A stretch of DNA of 8,767 bases from Dehalococcoidales bacterium (GTDB lineage Bacteria; Chloroflexota; Dehalococcoidia; Dehalococcoidales; Fen-1064): assembly GCA_028712845.1 (NCBI GenBank), contig JAQTPO010000082.1, forward strand, positions 1-8,767. The letters run 5' to 3'. Positions 1 through 6,603 of the stretch are shown one piece after another. How positions within the stretch are numbered: position 1 is the stretch's first letter; each line of letters starts with the position of its first letter. The position numbers and the translations under genes were made by a program. The notes below the pieces were generated by a model that was given only the letters and a program-made list of their open reading frames with translations, searched no databases and had not been told where the DNA came from.

Positions 1-256
1 TAGCGCAAGCCACCTGACAGCCATCTAGTGCCACTATTCTCTTCGCGCTCTTGGCGGATTCCACCATCCCCTCAATGTGAGCACAGATACCCGCCAAACA
101 ATAAATACGTCCTACTTTCTCCATATCGAGATTTATTGCCACCTGATTGGTAATCAGCCCACAGTTGGAACCCCCTGAGCAAGGCAAGAAAATAATATCC
201 TCGGCTTTGCATTCGCAAGTAAAGGCTACTTTATCGTGAGGTTTATTTTTGACCAT
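1..256 (-). CDS. DGC-type putative zinc-binding protein, partial (C-terminus beyond window)
   Basis: The first 85 residues of a cysteine-rich protein are visible and the reading frame runs off the left edge. Cysteines lie at about residues 14, 16, 26, 32, 53, 58, 80 and 84. The visible end contains DGCQVAC, the signature of the DGC family (PF08859 type), whose members are annotated as putative zinc-binding proteins from their conserved cysteines; the biochemical role is not established. The ATG at 254-256 is preceded by a strong Shine-Dalgarno sequence (AGGAGGGG at 262-269, 7 nt from GGAGG to ATG). It is the fourth gene of an apparent leftward operon, 47 nt after the thioredoxin-like gene. 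That context suggests a metal-binding or thiol partner of the permease. Family assignment is fairly secure; the operon role is inference. Confidence 0.85.
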   Translation of the reverse strand, partial: MVKNKPHDKVAFTCECKAEDIIFLPCSGGSNCGLITNQVAINLDMEKVGRIYCLAGICAHIEGMVESAKSAKRIVALDGCQVACA

Positions 257-303
257 AGTTTCCCCTCCTACTATTAGACGATCTCATAGATAATTGGTTT
301 CCG

Positions 304-552
304 TCATTCTTTAGCTAAGTCCGTAGTAATGAACTTAGTTACCTCTGCTTTACTGGGCACCCGTCCAGAGAAAACCAGCTTTCCATCAATTACCAATCCG
401 GGTGTTGCGAGGATAGGATACTCCATAATTTTCTTGATATCATTGATATCCTCAACTTTGACATCAACACCCAAGTCTTTTACGACCTCTCGTACTGTTT
501 TCTCCAATTGCTGGCATTTAGCGCAACCAGGACCTAATACTTTGATTTCCAT
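304..552 (-). CDS. Small thioredoxin-fold redox protein (CxxC)
   Basis: An 82-residue protein that matches the small redox-active disulfide (TM0996/MTH895-like) thioredoxin family in size and layout. The N-terminal beta strand runs straight into GCAKC, giving the active-site cysteines C10 and C13. An Ala-Thr-Pro at about residues 49-51 is the expected cis-proline loop facing the active site, followed by a strand with VIDGKLVFSG, typical of these mini-thioredoxins. There is no signal peptide, so it is probably cytoplasmic. The ATG at 550-552 has GGAGG at 560-564, 7 nt away, which supports the start. It sits 50 nt after the permease gene and before the DGC gene in one leftward operon. Such proteins often accompany PF03773-type permeases, probably reducing or handing over thiol-reactive metal species; that role is inferred. 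Confidence 0.9.
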   Translation of the reverse strand: MEIKVLGPGCAKCQQLEKTVREVVKDLGVDVKVEDINDIKKIMEYPILATPGLVIDGKLVFSGRVPSKAEVTKFITTDLAKE

Positions 553-602
553 TGTCTCCCCTCCAATATTTTTATTTGATAATTAACTCTCAAGCTAGGA
601 TT

Positions 603-1607
603 TTAAATAAACAGATAACCAAAAGCGTTGAATAAATAGCCAATTACTATGATACCCAGAGTAACGATGCCAAAAAAGATTACCAGGAGTTTCATCTTAA
701 TAACGTTCTTCAACATAACCATTGATGGGAGTGAGAGTGCTGTGACAGCCATCATAAAAGAAAGTGCTGTCCCAAGTCCTACCCCCTTTGATACCAGCGC
801 TTCCGCGATTGGCAGCGTTCCAAAAATATCGGCGTACATAGGAACGCCTACTGCTGTCGCGACTAGAACAGAGTACCACTTATCTTGGCCTAGAACGGCA
901 GCTATTATTGGCTCTGGAATCCAGTTGTGAATAGCAGCGCCTATTCCCACTCCTATCAAGACATAGAGCCATACCCTCTTTATGATGTCTAATACCTGAC
1001 TCCTTGCGAAAATGATTCTATCGTGCCTGGTCAATTTCTCTTGTTCAACTTCCATCATTGGGGTGTTTAAGACAAATGGCTCGATATACTTCTCCAGTTT
1101 AAGTTTGCTAATAGTCGTTCCTGCGACAACAGCGAGTATGACACCAACGACAACATAGGCCAAGGCAATAGGCCAGTTAAAGATACTGGCGAGTAAAAGC
1201 ATAGATGCCAAGTCTACAAGAGGTGAAGATATCAGAAATGAAAAAGTAACGCCAATCGGTAATCCAGCTCGTGTAAAGCCAATGAATAGGGGAATGGATG
1301 AGCAGGAACAAAATGGAGTTATTGTCCCGAGCAAAGCGCCTAGGAGATTCCCCCAAATACCAGTAAATCTCCCGAGGATTTTCCTGGATCTTTCGGGCGG
1401 GAAGAAGCTTTGGATATACGATATTACAAAAATAAGGATGGAAAGAAGTACGAATATCTTCACCACATCATAAATGAAAAATTGAATACTCCCCCCGAGC
1501 TTACCTTCAACATCCAGTTTAAAGACATTAGTGACTAACCAATCGACTAAATTGCTTAGCCATTCCATTCTAAGTAACTGATCATTTAACCATTCAAAGA
1601 TAATCAA
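603..1607 (-). CDS. PF03773-type membrane permease (ArsP/YraQ-like), putative metal(loid) exporter
   Basis: A 334-residue polytopic membrane protein. The first half contains TPFCSCSSIPLFIG at about residues 97-110, with C100 and C102, the hallmark of the DUF318/PF03773 permease family, followed by GLPIG and an SPLVD segment. The second half repeats the architecture with GVPMYADIFGTLPI (about 255-268) and an ALSLPSMVMLK segment before the last helices. I see about eight hydrophobic segments and a cytoplasmic-looking charged linker at about 168-205. ArsP members of this family export trivalent organoarsenicals, but others are linked to other metals, so the substrate is not settled. The chosen start is TTG at 1605-1607, preceded by AGGAA with about 9 nt spacing; the next in-frame ATG (1566-1568) lacks a good ribosome binding site. 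It lies 73 nt after arsR in the same direction. Confidence 0.88.
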   Translation of the reverse strand: MIIFEWLNDQLLRMEWLSNLVDWLVTNVFKLDVEGKLGGSIQFFIYDVVKIFVLLSILIFVISYIQSFFPPERSRKILGRFTGIWGNLLGALLGTITPFCSCSSIPLFIGFTRAGLPIGVTFSFLISSPLVDLASMLLLASIFNWPIALAYVVVGVILAVVAGTTISKLKLEKYIEPFVLNTPMMEVEQEKLTRHDRIIFARSQVLDIIKRVWLYVLIGVGIGAAIHNWIPEPIIAAVLGQDKWYSVLVATAVGVPMYADIFGTLPIAEALVSKGVGLGTALSFMMAVTALSLPSMVMLKNVIKMKLLVIFFGIVTLGIIVIGYLFNAFGYLFI

Positions 1608-1646
1608 GTAGTTTCATTCCTAAGTCTATGAGTTTCTGTCATTTTC

Positions 1647-1660
1647 AATAAATATTTATT
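1647..1660. repeat. 14-bp AT-only palindrome between arsR and permease genes
   Basis: AATAAATATTTATT is a perfect palindrome in the 73-bp gap between the arsR stop and the permease start. It is too weak for a terminator stem. It could be a protein site or a chance product of AT-rich DNA. Confidence 0.35.
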
Positions 1661-1680
1661 ACTTTTAGAACCGAAATGCT

Positions 1681-2067
1681 TCAATTATGATCAGGAAGCC
1701 GCCTGTGTCTTTTACATGAATTATTAGCACATCCCAGCCCTATACGTCTGGCTTTCTTGAGTTGCTTGCAATCCATTCCCATCTGTTTATTCTCTTTAAA
1801 TGCCTCTTTTGTCGCTTTTAAAATAGCTTTTAAAGATATGTTCATCCCATCCCAATCTATGGAATAGAGTGACCAGAGACCGTCTTTATGGAACTTTAGA
1901 AAACCCACATCGTAAAGAGTGGTTAAGATTCGCGATGCTTTTGATTGGGATATTTCAAGGGCTTGCATTACCTCACAGACACAGCATTCCCTTTGCAAAA
2001 TTAAGTTCAATACTCTTAGCCTTGATTCATCAGATAATGCCTTATAGATTTTGGTTAGTTCTCGCAT
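1681..2067 (-). CDS. ArsR/SmtB-family metalloregulatory repressor
   Basis: A 128-residue winged-helix repressor. The N-terminal helix has IYKALSDESRLRVLNLI, typical of ArsR proteins. ECCVCEV at about residues 27-33 aligns with the As(III)/Sb(III)-sensing ELCVCDL motif, giving C29 and C31 as likely ligands. The recognition helix follows (ISQSKASRILTTLYDVGFL, about 39-57), then a short wing. The C-terminal tail carries C100, C113, C118 and H121, possible extra ligands. I chose ATG 2065-2067 because GGAGG at 2074-2078 stands 6 nt upstream. A TTG further upstream at 2137-2139 lies inside the promoter and is unlikely to be used. It is the first gene of the leftward efflux operon and probably represses it through the inverted repeat upstream, with release on metal(loid) binding. 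The inducer identity is inferred only. Confidence 0.9.
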   Translation of the reverse strand: MRELTKIYKALSDESRLRVLNLILQRECCVCEVMQALEISQSKASRILTTLYDVGFLKFHKDGLWSLYSIDWDGMNISLKAILKATKEAFKENKQMGMDCKQLKKARRIGLGCANNSCKRHRRLPDHN

Positions 2068-2082
2068 CGATTTCCTCCCAAC

Positions 2083-2104
2083 TAGATGCATAATCTTGCA
2101 TCTA
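2083..2104. promoter_or_regulatory. Putative ArsR operator (8-6-8 inverted repeat)
   Basis: TAGATGCA, six bases (TAATCT), then TGCATCTA form a perfect inverted repeat of the size and spacing usual for ArsR/SmtB operators. It lies between the arsR -10 box and the arsR start codon, covering the expected transcription start, so repressor bound there would block transcription. The adjoining TATGCATA at 2103-2110 is itself palindromic and repeats the TGCAT core, so a second repressor contact is possible. Binding by the neighbouring ArsR is inferred from position. Confidence 0.75.
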
Positions 2105-2109
2105 TGCAT

Positions 2110-2139
2110 ATAATAGCTTGTTTCTTGATTATTTGTCAA
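2110..2139 (-). promoter_or_regulatory. Sigma70-type promoter of the arsR efflux operon
   Basis: On the minus strand TTGACA (2134-2139) is followed after 18 bp by TATTAT (2110-2115), a near-consensus -35/-10 pair. Transcription would start at about 2103, giving a leader of about 35 nt that contains the arsR Shine-Dalgarno sequence and most of the operator. Confidence 0.7.
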
Positions 2140-2184
2140 TATTTTTCAGGCACATGGTTTTACCTCAGGTCTAAACAGTATTAA

Positions 2185-2193
2185 TGGTATAAT
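2185..2193 (+). promoter_or_regulatory. Extended -10 promoter of the helicase gene
   Basis: TGGTATAAT is a perfect extended -10 (TGn plus TATAAT at 2188-2193). No convincing -35 is visible 16-18 bp upstream, which an extended -10 can tolerate. Only 11 nt separate the -10 from the ATG at 2205, so transcription should begin about 4-5 nt before the start codon and the mRNA would be nearly leaderless. Confidence 0.6.
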
Positions 2194-2204
2194 TGAATTT
2201 ACTG

Positions 2205-4412
2205 ATGGATATTCTGGCAGAACTTAACCCGGCGCAGCAGGAAGCCGTACAGGCAATCAAAGGCCCCGTGCTCATCCTCGCCGGACCCGGCAGCGGCAAG
2301 ACCCGCGTTATCACCCAGCGTGTGGCTTATCTCCTCAAAGTCGTCAAGGTCAACCCGCGGCGTATCATTGCCGTTACTTTTACCAATAAAGCCGCCAAAG
2401 AGATGACGGAGCGCCTCGATAAGCTGGTGCCCGGCTCCATCAAGCAACTGACCATCGGCACCTTTCACGCCATCTGCGCCCGGATTCTGCGGATTGACGG
2501 CAAAGCCATTAATATCGCCCCTGAATTCGTGATTTACGATGACGACGACCAGACGGCAATCGTCAAGCGTTGTCTTCTGGAATTGAACCTAGACCCCAAA
2601 CAGCATGCCCCCCAGGCGATTATCACTGCCATTTCCAAAGCCAAGAGCAAACTGATTTCACCCGCCGATTATGCGAAGCGGGGACGCAGTTACTTCGAGG
2701 AAGTGGTCGCGCGTGTCTATGAGCGCTACGAACAGGTCCTCGCCGAAAGCAAGGCGTTGGATTTCGACGACCTGCTGATGAAGACGGTGCTTTTATTCCG
2801 CAGGCACCCGGAGGTGCTTGAACGCTATCAGGACAGGTACATCCACGTGATGGTGGATGAGTTTCAGGACACGAACCTCGTTCAATATGAACTCATCAAA
2901 CAGATCGGCGAAAAATACCGCAATATCTGCGTCGTGGGCGACCCCGACCAGTCGATTTATTCCTGGCGCTCTGCCGACCTGCGCAATATTCTCAGCTTCG
3001 AGCATGATTATCCCGACGCCAAAGTCATTTTGCTGGAGCAGAATTACCGCTCCACCAAGATTATTCTGGAGACTGCCTCCAATGTCATTTCCACCAATCA
3101 GAAACGCAAGGCAAAGCGACTCTGGACGGAGAATGCGGAAGGGGAACGGGTGGCACTGGTGGAGGCATACACCGAGCAGGAGGAAGCCCAGTTTGTCGTC
3201 CGTGAGATTGAAAAGCTGGTTGCCAAGGGCGATTTCCGTCCGGGCGATTGTGCGGTGATGTACCGCACCAATGCGCAGTCGCGTGTCCTTGAAGAAGCCT
3301 TTATCCGCTACGGCACACCCTACCGACTGGTCGCCGGGACACGGTTTTACGAGCGACGCGAGGTCAAAGACATCATTGCCTATTTCCGTCTTATCCAGAA
3401 TCCGCAGGACAGCGTCAGCCTGCAGAGAATTATCAATGTGCCCGGTCGGGGCATCGGGCAGCAGACGGTCGCCAAACTATCCGGTTGGGCGAAATCGATG
3501 GGTGTCCCGTCGTACGATGCTATGCGACTGATTGTCGAGGCAAAGCAGAATAAGGATACCGCTCAGCTTCCCTTCGATGCACGGTCGGCAGACACGCTGG
3601 CGCGATTCAGTGTAATGATTGCCGACTTCGTGGAAAAGAGCCAGACGATGGACATTGTCGAGCTCTTCAATACGGTGACAGGCAATAGCGGCTACAAGCA
3701 ATATCTCGAGAACGACCCCGATAAGGATGAGCGCTGGGAGAACATCATGGAACTGCGCACGGTGGCGCAGCAGTACCGCGAACTTCCCCCGCGGGAGAGT
3801 TTGACGGCTTTTCTGGAGAGCGTGGCGCTGGTGTCCGATGTGGACGGCTACGATGAAAAGCTGGACAGGGTGACGCTCATCACCCTGCATCAGGCAAAAG
3901 GACTGGAGTTTCCGGTGGTCTTCATCGTGGGTGTGGAAGAGAAACTGCTCCCGCATATACGGTCGATGGACGACCCCGACCAATTGGAAGAGGAGCGGCG
4001 ACTCTGCTATGTGGGCATTACCCGCGCCAAGAATCGACTCTACCTGATACATGCGTTCCGGCGTACCTTTATGGGTACGAATACGGTAAATCCGCCCTCG
4101 CGTTTTCTGGACGATATTCCCCGACATCTGGTCACCACGCCAGGGTGGCAAGGAGAGGAAACGAAGGTTTCCGATGCTGTTTTTTCGTGGAACCGGGTGC
4201 GGATCGAGACTCCGACTGATAAATCGATAGTAAACAACGGCACACCGGCGGTGGATTTGAAGGCGGGCGACCGCGTCCGGCACAGCCAGTTCGGGGAGGG
4301 AGTGGTGGTGAACAGTAAGAAGGTACGGGAAGACAGCGAGGTCACGGTGGCTTTCAGTGGTCAGGGTATCAAAAAACTGCTGCAGAGTCTGGCTAAACTG
4401 GCAAAAATATAA
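2205..4412 (+). CDS. pcrA: ATP-dependent DNA helicase, UvrD/PcrA family (SF1A)
   Basis: A 735-residue 3'-5' DNA helicase acting in nucleotide excision repair, mismatch repair and clearing of recombination or transcription obstacles. Superfamily 1A motifs appear in order: Q motif LNPAQQEAV (about 7-15), Walker A GPGSGKT (27-33), VTFTNKAAKEM (57-67), GTFHA (85-89), Walker B VDEFQDTN (217-224), GDPDQSIYSWR (245-255), QNYRST (279-284), TLHQAKGLEF (about 559-568) and CYVGITRAK (about 600-608). A Tudor-like C-terminal domain starts near 687 (GDRVRHSQFGEGVVV), as in Gram-positive PcrA. Length fits the family. The ATG at 2205-2207 gives the usual MDILAELNPAQ start; a TTG at 2193 overlaps the -10 box and is rejected. 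No Shine-Dalgarno sequence is present. It is transcribed away from arsR and followed by mutL in the same direction. The pcrA/uvrD naming choice is conventional. Confidence 0.96.
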   Translation: MDILAELNPAQQEAVQAIKGPVLILAGPGSGKTRVITQRVAYLLKVVKVNPRRIIAVTFTNKAAKEMTERLDKLVPGSIKQLTIGTFHAICARILRIDGKAINIAPEFVIYDDDDQTAIVKRCLLELNLDPKQHAPQAIITAISKAKSKLISPADYAKRGRSYFEEVVARVYERYEQVLAESKALDFDDLLMKTVLLFRRHPEVLERYQDRYIHVMVDEFQDTNLVQYELIKQIGEKYRNICVVGDPDQSIYSWRSADLRNILSFEHDYPDAKVILLEQNYRSTKIILETASNVISTNQKRKAKRLWTENAEGERVALVEAYTEQEEAQFVVREIEKLVAKGDFRPGDCAVMYRTNAQSRVLEEAFIRYGTPYRLVAGTRFYERREVKDIIAYFRLIQNPQDSVSLQRIINVPGRGIGQQTVAKLSGWAKSMGVPSYDAMRLIVEAKQNKDTAQLPFDARSADTLARFSVMIADFVEKSQTMDIVELFNTVTGNSGYKQYLENDPDKDERWENIMELRTVAQQYRELPPRESLTAFLESVALVSDVDGYDEKLDRVTLITLHQAKGLEFPVVFIVGVEEKLLPHIRSMDDPDQLEEERRLCYVGITRAKNRLYLIHAFRRTFMGTNTVNPPSRFLDDIPRHLVTTPGWQGEETKVSDAVFSWNRVRIETPTDKSIVNNGTPAVDLKAGDRVRHSQFGEGVVVNSKKVREDSEVTVAFSGQGIKKLLQSLAKLAKI

Positions 4413-4527
4413 GATAAGGTTTATCCGGCTCAATATCGTTAATAAAAAAGAAATCTAACCATTGTGAGCCCCTGATATTATCGGTGACGTGGAAATCTCT
4501 GTGGAACATCGGACTCAGGCACAAGTG

Positions 4528-4561
4528 AGATTGCTTCGGGTACTTCGTATCCTCGCAATGG
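4528..4561. repeat. Short palindromic intergenic repeat, copy 1
   Basis: GATTGCTTCG (4529-4538) and CTCGCAATG (4552-4560) bracket a short imperfect stem: ATTGC pairs with GCAAT and TAC with GTA inside. The same two end sequences bracket the longer element at 8193-8237, so this is a member of a dispersed repeat family. It occupies the middle of the 229-bp gap between the helicase gene and mutL. The rest of that gap shows no gene and no convincing terminator, only the mutL promoter at its right end. Confidence 0.65.
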
Positions 4562-4603
4562 GACCAACTGACATATACTAAGGGAATAAAATTAGATAAG
4601 CCC

Positions 4604-4632
4604 TTGACAATGTACACGTAAGCGTGTAGGAT
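4604..4632 (+). promoter_or_regulatory. Sigma70-type promoter of mutL with a palindromic spacer
   Basis: TTGACA at 4604-4609 and TAGGAT at 4627-4632 are separated by an optimal 17 bp. Transcription should start near 4639-4640, only 2-3 nt before the mutL ATG at 4642. An inverted repeat, TACACG-TAAG-CGTGTA (4613-4628), fills most of the spacer and reaches into the -10, a position where a bound regulator would control the promoter. Confidence 0.75.
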
Positions 4633-4641
4633 AAATTAACC

Positions 4642-6351
4642 ATGCCGATTAAAGTGCTCAGTCCGCAGGTAGCCGCCAAGATTGCCGCCGGGGAGGTGGT
4701 GGAAAGACCCGCCTCGGTGGTGAAGGAACTGGTGGAGAATGCGCTGGACGCCGGCGCAGAACAGATTACCGTTGAAACAAAAGGCGGTGGACTGGAATCC
4801 ATCCGCGTGACCGACGACGGCAGCGGTATCGAGTCGGCAGAAGTTGAATTAGCATTCGGACGCCACGCCACCAGTAAAATCAGTCGCGCCGAAGATTTAG
4901 AATCAATCAGCACACTCGGCTTCCGCGGCGAGGCGCTGGCAAGCATTGCCGCCGTGGCGCAGGTAGAGGTGACGACCGCTACCGAAGGCGCAGCGGTGGG
5001 CGACTCTCTGGTTTTGAAAGACAGTTTAGTAGTTAAGCACGTTCAACAAGCCCGTTCTTATGGTACGACCATTACCGTGCGAGAGCTGTTCCGCAATGTG
5101 CCCGCCCGACTCAAGTTCTTGAAGTCGGTAGCGACGGAAAACAGTCATATTGCCGGCGTGGTCAGCCAGTATGCCCTTGCCTATCCGGAGGTCCAGTTTT
5201 CGCTATCGATCGACGGTCGGGCTACGCTGCAGACGTCCGGCAGCGGCAAATTATTGGATGTCGTCATTGCGGTTTACGGACTGGAGACTGCTCGACAGAT
5301 GCTCGATGTGACCGGGGGAGAGCTCGGCTGGCAGGCAGGTAATGCCGTGCCGATTACCATCCCCGGTTTAGTTGGCGCGCCGACTTTGCACCGGGCGGGA
5401 CGCGATGCGCTCCACTTCTTTGTGAATCGGCGTGTCATCGGCAGTCGTTCGCTCACCTGGGCGGTCGAAGAAGCCTACCAGGGACTTTTGATGCAGGGGA
5501 AACATCCCATTGGTATTATCAATATTTCTCTACCGCCTGCTGAGGTGGATGTCAATATTCACCCGACCAAGGCGGAGGTGAAGTTCCAGAACGAACGCAG
5601 TGTTTTTGCCGCTGTGCAGAAGGCGGTCAGAAGCACACTGGTCGCCACGGCGCCGGTGCCTAAAATCGAAGAGGTTGCCAAACCATATACAGGCAGGACT
5701 GCTGTCTCCACCCAACCTTTGTGGTCGCCGACTGCCGGAGGGACCGGTTCCTTACCACTTACAGCAAATCAGACCCCGAGGCTGACATTACCTGTGTTGA
5801 GGGTCATCGGGCAGGTTGCCAGCAACTACATCGTTGCTGAGGGACCGGATGGTTTATATATCATCGACCAGCATGCCGCGCACGAGCGGATTCTTTACGA
5901 GCAACTGCAAGAGCAGAAAGCCGGTCAGGGGATTCAGGTGCAGGGAATGCTGGAGCCATACAGCTTCGAGGTCACGCCGCAACAGGACGAGATGCTGAAA
6001 TCGGGCGCAGAGAACTTGACTGATTTCGGCTTTACGCTCGAGCCGTTCGGGGAGCGGACCTATCTGGTGCGGGCGATGCCGTCGGTGTTGAAAGACGGCG
6101 ACTGGCTGGAGGCATTGCGGGAGATTCTGGACAGCCCGCGGGATAAAAAGACCGACCTCACGGATAATATTATCAAGTCGCTGGCATGCCACAGCGCTAT
6201 CAGGGCGGGAAAGGTACTGACCGACGACGAGATGCGGGAATTGATTCGCCAGTTAGAGAAAGTGAACCTGCCGAATACCTGCCCGCACGGTCGTCCGACC
6301 ATTCTCCACCTGACCATCAGACAACTGGAGAAAGAGTTCGGGAGAGCTTAG
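4642..6351 (+). CDS. mutL: DNA mismatch repair protein MutL (endonuclease-type)
   Basis: A 569-residue mismatch repair protein that couples MutS mismatch recognition to strand incision. The N-terminal GHKL ATPase shows ENALDAGA (32-39), DDGSGI (58-63), GRHATSKI (73-80) and GFRGEAL (93-99); the transducer domain carries NIHPTKAEVKF at about 306-316. A Pro/Thr-rich linker lies near 335-385. The C-terminal domain has DQHAAHERILYE (from D409), an exact match to the DQHA(X)2E(X)4E nicking endonuclease motif, plus ACHSAIRAG and CPHGRP (547-552). It is therefore the endonuclease type found in bacteria without MutH-directed repair. The ATG gives the canonical MPIKVLSP start and has no Shine-Dalgarno sequence. 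It lies downstream of the helicase gene, which in other bacteria acts in the same pathway, but has its own promoter. No mutS is in the window. Confidence 0.97.
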   Translation: MPIKVLSPQVAAKIAAGEVVERPASVVKELVENALDAGAEQITVETKGGGLESIRVTDDGSGIESAEVELAFGRHATSKISRAEDLESISTLGFRGEALASIAAVAQVEVTTATEGAAVGDSLVLKDSLVVKHVQQARSYGTTITVRELFRNVPARLKFLKSVATENSHIAGVVSQYALAYPEVQFSLSIDGRATLQTSGSGKLLDVVIAVYGLETARQMLDVTGGELGWQAGNAVPITIPGLVGAPTLHRAGRDALHFFVNRRVIGSRSLTWAVEEAYQGLLMQGKHPIGIINISLPPAEVDVNIHPTKAEVKFQNERSVFAAVQKAVRSTLVATAPVPKIEEVAKPYTGRTAVSTQPLWSPTAGGTGSLPLTANQTPRLTLPVLRVIGQVASNYIVAEGPDGLYIIDQHAAHERILYEQLQEQKAGQGIQVQGMLEPYSFEVTPQQDEMLKSGAENLTDFGFTLEPFGERTYLVRAMPSVLKDGDWLEALREILDSPRDKKTDLTDNIIKSLACHSAIRAGKVLTDDEMRELIRQLEKVNLPNTCPHGRPTILHLTIRQLEKEFGRA

Positions 6352-6471
6352 GGAAAGTTAACGTAATAGACCGATATTAAATTACCACTGAAGGAAATCC
6401 GGATGTCTGATCAGGATTGACTATAATGATGCAACCCGTAAAGAAGCTGTTGTATTCAATGTTATCCAGTC
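6352..6471. other. Intergenic stretch between mutL and the AT-rich cassette
   Basis: About 120 bp between the mutL stop and the visible end of the recombinase remnant. I find no hairpin followed by a T-run that would end mutL transcription and no supportable gene. A TATAAT-like string at 6422-6427 has no matching -35. The left limit of the acquired DNA may fall here, since composition shifts from GC-rich to AT-rich across it, but no duplicated attachment core is visible. Confidence 0.4.
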
Positions 6472-6566
6472 ACATGCAATAACACATCACGTAATTTGCG
6501 TCTGTAAACTTGTGCCTTCTTGTTCTTGCCTTCTGCACTGACACGGCAGTAAATAGCTGTTTTCAT
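6472..6566 (-). pseudogene. Decayed N-terminal fragment of a serine recombinase
   Basis: From the ATG at 6564-6566 the frame reads MKTAIYCRVSAEG, the N-terminus of serine (resolvase/invertase) recombinases, with S10 at the position of the catalytic serine. The original frame then becomes unrelated and stops after 34 codons. A second frame starting at 6519 reads EGTSLQTQIT, which matches the next conserved block (EGTSLQTQ) of large serine recombinases; after a TGA it continues as CVIAC, resembling the following Cys-containing segment. So at least one frameshift and one stop are present, and the catalytic core and DNA-binding parts are missing. AGGG at about 8 nt upstream could be the old ribosome site. 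It starts 37 nt after the nuclease-like gene in the same direction and probably belonged to the same transcript. Confidence 0.7.
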
Positions 6567-6603
6567 TTCTCCATCCCTCACCAAACAAGATAAATTTTCG
6601 TTA

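Noticed and set aside
2068..2139. A 24-residue N-terminal extension of the ArsR protein from a TTG at 2137-2139
   Set aside because: That TTG is part of the -35 box, transcription should start downstream of it, and the ATG at 2065-2067 has a well-placed GGAGG and the expected family start.
2193..2204. Earlier TTG start for the helicase
   Set aside because: It overlaps the last base of the TATAAT box, so it would not be transcribed; the ATG at 2205 gives the canonical N-terminus.
2857..3258. Plus-strand open frame of 133 codons within the helicase gene
   Set aside because: Shifted frame across Walker B and motif III coding sequence, Ser/Arg/Pro-rich and without homology features.
3477..4433. 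Long open frame on the minus strand (318 codons) inside the helicase gene
   Set aside because: It lies opposite a gene with all helicase motifs, has low-complexity His/Arg-rich content and no recognisable domain; a frame left open by GC-rich codon use.
4413..4440. Terminator after the helicase gene (GATAA-GGT-TTATC)
   Set aside because: The stem is only 5 bp and AT-rich with no T-run following.
5854..6192. Minus-strand open frame of 112 codons inside mutL
   Set aside because: Overlaps the conserved endonuclease domain of MutL; no ribosome site or domain.
6419..6475. Small plus-strand gene downstream of the TATAAT at 6422-6427
   Set aside because: No -35, no ribosome site, a frame of about 18 codons without any recognisable feature, and it overlaps the recombinase remnant.
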